In this document: one piece after another, positions 60,851 through 64,000 of the stretch
Numbering within the stretch: position 1 is the first letter of the stretch
Layout: each line of letters opens with the position of its first letter
From: Lumnitzera littorea
Lineage: Eukaryota > Streptophyta > Magnoliopsida > Myrtales > Combretaceae
DNA length: 64,000 nt
Assembly (NCBI GenBank): GCA_024138015.1
Contig: JAMXBB010000003.1
Location: 36,197,832-36,261,831 of the forward strand
Reading direction: 5' to 3'
Position numbers and translations under genes: made by a program
Notes under the pieces: model-generated
Database searches by the model: none
Seen by the model: the letters and a program-made list of their open reading frames with translations, nothing else
Told to the model about the DNA's origin: nothing

Positions 60851-61029
60851 AATAGCTATACTCAACACATGCATGTATATATAGTATGTGATCATCAATT
60901 ATATTTAAATATGTGACAATATTATGATAGTTTTTTTTTTTTGTTAAACTAATAATTATTTCTACCATATATTTAAATATAATTGATAATTATATATTAT
61001 ATATGATGTATACTATGTAGTATATTCTC
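60851..61029. other. AT-rich DNA
   Basis: Runs of TATAT and T; no feature seen. Confidence 0.4.
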
Positions 61030-61270
61030 CCTCGTGCAAGCAATGGATACTGAAAAGATTTCTTTATGTCATTTTAGAGAATTCTCAGTGAGTATATTCT
61101 CGTCTAAGCATTTGACATTGAAAATGGCCCGTGCGTTACTGTTTGTTGGCGTCAGCTTCAGGGTATCCCGTGGAGTTCACTTTCGCATACGGTTCGTCGG
61201 GCAGGTACGGCTGTCTGTTTGTCGATTATTGACTTGCTTTAATTATAATAAACTCAGGAGCCGTTATTGA
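61030..61270 (+). other. GC-rich patch with a 78-codon open frame, unassigned
   Basis: 61115-61230 is markedly richer in G+C and CpG than the DNA around it and carries an open frame (MQAMDTEKISLCHFREFSVS... to RLLTCFNYNKLRSRY). I recognise no family. A fragment transferred from organelle DNA, a host exon, or a retained piece of an element are all possible. Confidence 0.25.
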
Positions 61271-61915
61271 TTTTGGAGGACAAAGAATAAAAAAGGAAAA
61301 TAATAATTATGCATAAAAGTCCAAAACCAACGACGGTACCAAAGCTAACGTATGCTCTTTTATATAAAATAATTACACTAGTTTCTTTGTCTATTAGTTT
61401 GTAAATGTTAATCCATAATAGATATTTTTAAGGGTTTTTTTTTTCCTTTTAATATTGTTTTGAATACAATTAGATTATATCCAACATATATAAGACGGTG
61501 GGCAGGTCTAGCAGCTACACATATTTAATCACAAAAATGAAAAGAATCCAATATAAAGGAAGAAAAGGTTTTAAGGTACCTACCATCCCTTATGATCACT
61601 TCATTATTTTATGCTATTTAGCTATCGAGCATGACTTAATAATCCAAAAGCCAAAGACCAGGATAACCTAAGGGCACCTCCTTGACGAACGAGGATCCCA
61701 TGTAAGTTTACCATGTAGCCAAGCAACCGACTATCGTCCGAGTCAGACAACCTAAAACCCGACTAAGCCTAAGACCAATCGCTACACCATAAATCTAGTT
61801 AGCCAATAGTGTAGGTTCTAATGTATTTACATGTAGCTAAGAGTTTAATGTATAAATGTACACTTACAATCTATCTGGTTTATACATTGTATATATTGTA
61901 AGTTCAACTATGTTT
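61271..61915. other. Unassigned DNA
   Basis: Includes a GC-richer stretch at 61670-61790 (ACCGACTATCGTCCGAGTC) of unknown origin. No coding was seen. Confidence 0.35.
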
Positions 61916-62200
61916 ATACATGGTAAAAAATGATTAATGCCATGTGCATAATAATTTCCTATGTACAAACGTGGCTAAATCTACATTAAAGATCACATTT
62001 AAACGTGTCTGATAATATTTAATAAATCTTGTTTAATATTTGCTGTGCTTGCATGTGGCTCGTAGTATAGGTTTGGCCATATTTATATATGGCAAAAAAG
62101 TAACAAATTTATTTTCTCATATGATTTTCTATATTTATATGTGCCTAAATTTAAGTTAAAAGATACATGTAAATGTCACAAAGTTTTATAGGATATGATG
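61916..62200. repeat. Diverged direct repeat with ~172-bp period
   Basis: CATGGTAAAAAATGATTAATGCC...ACGTGGCTAAATCTACATTAAAGATCACAT (from 61919) matches ATGGCAAAAAAGTAACAAATTT...ATGTGCCTAAATTTAAGTTAAAAGATACAT (from about 62091). Two old units of a satellite-like sequence are likely. Confidence 0.4.
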
Positions 62201-63225
62201 GCCACTTGTTATTTTTCAAGATTGTTATTAATTAGATCCATCATTTCAATCACATTTGTTTAACTTATAATTAGCATCCATTATTTCATTATACTTGTTT
62301 ATCCATAAATAACTTTTCAATAACAAACATCTTGTAAACCTTGTATAATCAATAGTCTAAACCTTAATTTAAGTCCAAGTGTCCTAGATAATACCATAAG
62401 TCAATAAGGTTAGAAATGATAAAAAAAAAAATTGTCATAAAATTTAGAAACTGAATATGGTATCGATTGTGAAAAACTTAGAAATTGGTTGAAATCGAAT
62501 TACGTATAAAAACCCTAAATCTGATATACGTGGAAATACTCGAAATCAAACCTGAATTTAATCAAAACCCTAAAACTATAACTTTAAGTTTATAAAATGA
62601 ATAAATACCACTTAATAGTAATATAATCGTAGCTGATTATAATTATCGATTAAATTGTGTAATTACGTAGAACTTTTAACAAACATGTTAAAATAACTCA
62701 TAATTATTATAAATGTAATCAGTATCAATTAAATTAATAAATTTTCATAAAATCCCAAAATTAATTTATAATTATTATTTTTATGATTTTTATGTCTAGA
62801 AAAATTACATATATTTAATTTTCTTTTTTCTTTTCTCCCGTTTTTCTTTTCTTTTTCCTCCTTATTTTCCTTTCTCTTCCACATGATTTTCTAGCTGCAT
62901 GTACAGCAGCCTATGTGTTTAAATGCAAAATACAAATGTCAAATAATTAAGGGATAAAGATCAATTACATAAAGTAAATGTCTTATCCTCATTTATACTT
63001 AATCTATTAGGATTTGTTCATTACTTTCCTATCTTTATTTGTTTTTTTTTTTCCCTGCTCATTCACACCTGGAGAGTTACAAACTAGAAAAAGAAAAAAA
63101 AAAAAAAGAAAAGCTAAAACACACACACAAAATCGGAATAAGAAAACAAAAGGCAAAAAAAAAAAAAGACTAAGAAGAAGAAGAAAGCTAAGGAAATTTA
63201 TCAACTATACTACTAAGTCATTTAG
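62201..63225. other. AT-rich DNA with purine/pyrimidine tracts
   Basis: A pyrimidine tract lies at 62820-62880, and poly-A and AC-rich tracts at 63088-63185. The open frames here are low-complexity artefacts. Confidence 0.5.
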
Positions 63226-64000
63226 GTAAGTTAATTATTTATTTTGTACATATATGCATTCTATACTATGTATTTTGTTTATATATTTAATTACATGTAC
63301 ATATATGTATGCAAGAGTAGATAAATATATATATGTGTATCATATATTCTCTTCATTTATGTATATATATATATATATATGTATTAAGTATGTATTTTTA
63401 TTTATGTATATACATATGTATGTAGGCATGGGTATATGTATTATTATGTCTAATATATAGTATATGTATATAGGAATAAATAGTGATACATATAATATGT
63501 AATTTTTTCTACACATGTATTCTTGTACCTATGTATGCGTTGTGTATTATATATGTATGGACAATTAGTATTTTGTATATGATATATGTAGATATATACG
63601 TATAGTATATGTAGGTATACTAAATATTTCCTTTATATACATGTATATATATTTAGTATTTTACTCAATTAATTATGTATATGTGTGTGAATATATATAA
63701 GTGTATATATACATAGTATTTGTTTTAGTATGTAATATATATATACATGTATTATATAATTCTGTATATATGTGTACATATGTCTATATACATATTTCAT
63801 ATTTTTTGTATATATATATATGTGTATGTGTATAATAATAAGTATACATATGTATATTATACTTACTATGTTTAATTTATAAAATTTATGTATATATATG
63901 TACTCATTAATTTCAATAAAGTATATACACTTATATGTATAATATATGTAAATATACTTAATAATTTCCAAGTATACGAAATTTTTATATATAATTATGT
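63226..64000. repeat. TA/TG-rich low-complexity DNA
   Basis: Almost wholly made of TATATATGTA-type words to the end of the window. No gene. Confidence 0.8.

Noticed and set aside
63014..63971. Open frames on both strands near the right end
   Set aside because: They are made of lysine/arginine or tyrosine/isoleucine runs from poly-A and TATA-rich DNA; no real protein.

Overview
The window looks like intergenic DNA from a flowering plant with a repeat-rich genome. It is strongly AT-rich, it holds no intact host gene that I can recognise, and most of it is LTR retrotransposons of the plant Ty1-copia and Ty3-gypsy superfamilies at different stages of decay. The species cannot be named from the sequence. 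I see no rRNA or tRNA gene, no CRISPR array and no bacterial-type gene organisation.

Layout. 1-940 is plain AT-rich DNA. About 953-6740 is a minus-strand Ty3-gypsy derivative that keeps gag and protease but has no visible reverse transcriptase or integrase. About 8333-9904 is a short element with two LTRs and only scraps of internal sequence. 10122-10516 is a palindrome-rich element with inverted ends. 10540-11820 and 18370-20905 are two copies of a duplicated block. Between them lies a minus-strand Ty1-copia element (12663-17433). LTR-like promoter sequences occur near 19024-19800 and 21835-22477. 24149-28613 is a plus-strand copia element with 226-bp LTRs. 30844-32113 is a solo LTR flanked by AGCAC.

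The centre (32605-57925) is one nested structure. A minus-strand Tat-type Ty3-gypsy element (called T here) is bounded by TGTTGA...TCAA(C/T)A LTRs and a GTCAT target-site duplication about 25.3 kb apart. Two plus-strand gypsy elements of a related family sit inside it: G1 (32649-38787) in its left LTR, and G2 (48219-54732) between its protease and reverse transcriptase. T encodes gag, protease, RT, two RNase H domains and integrase on the minus strand. Between its integrase and its 3' LTR lie a 98-bp tandem repeat and, on the opposite strand, one gene-like unit with a TATA box, introns and a coiled-coil protein, plus a second unit with its own TATA box and poly(A) signal. This antisense module is the most interesting part of the window.

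The right side (57930-64000) has a possible decayed low-copy gene start (58074-58670), a hAT-like repeat split by a solo LTR related to T (59832-60722), a small GC-rich patch (61030-61270), a diverged ~172-bp direct repeat and a long TA-rich low-complexity tail.

All retroelement reading frames are broken. Most breaks look like C-to-T or G-to-A changes (CAG to TAG, TGG to TAG, CGA to TGA, catalytic Asp to Asn), as expected for old, methylated copies.
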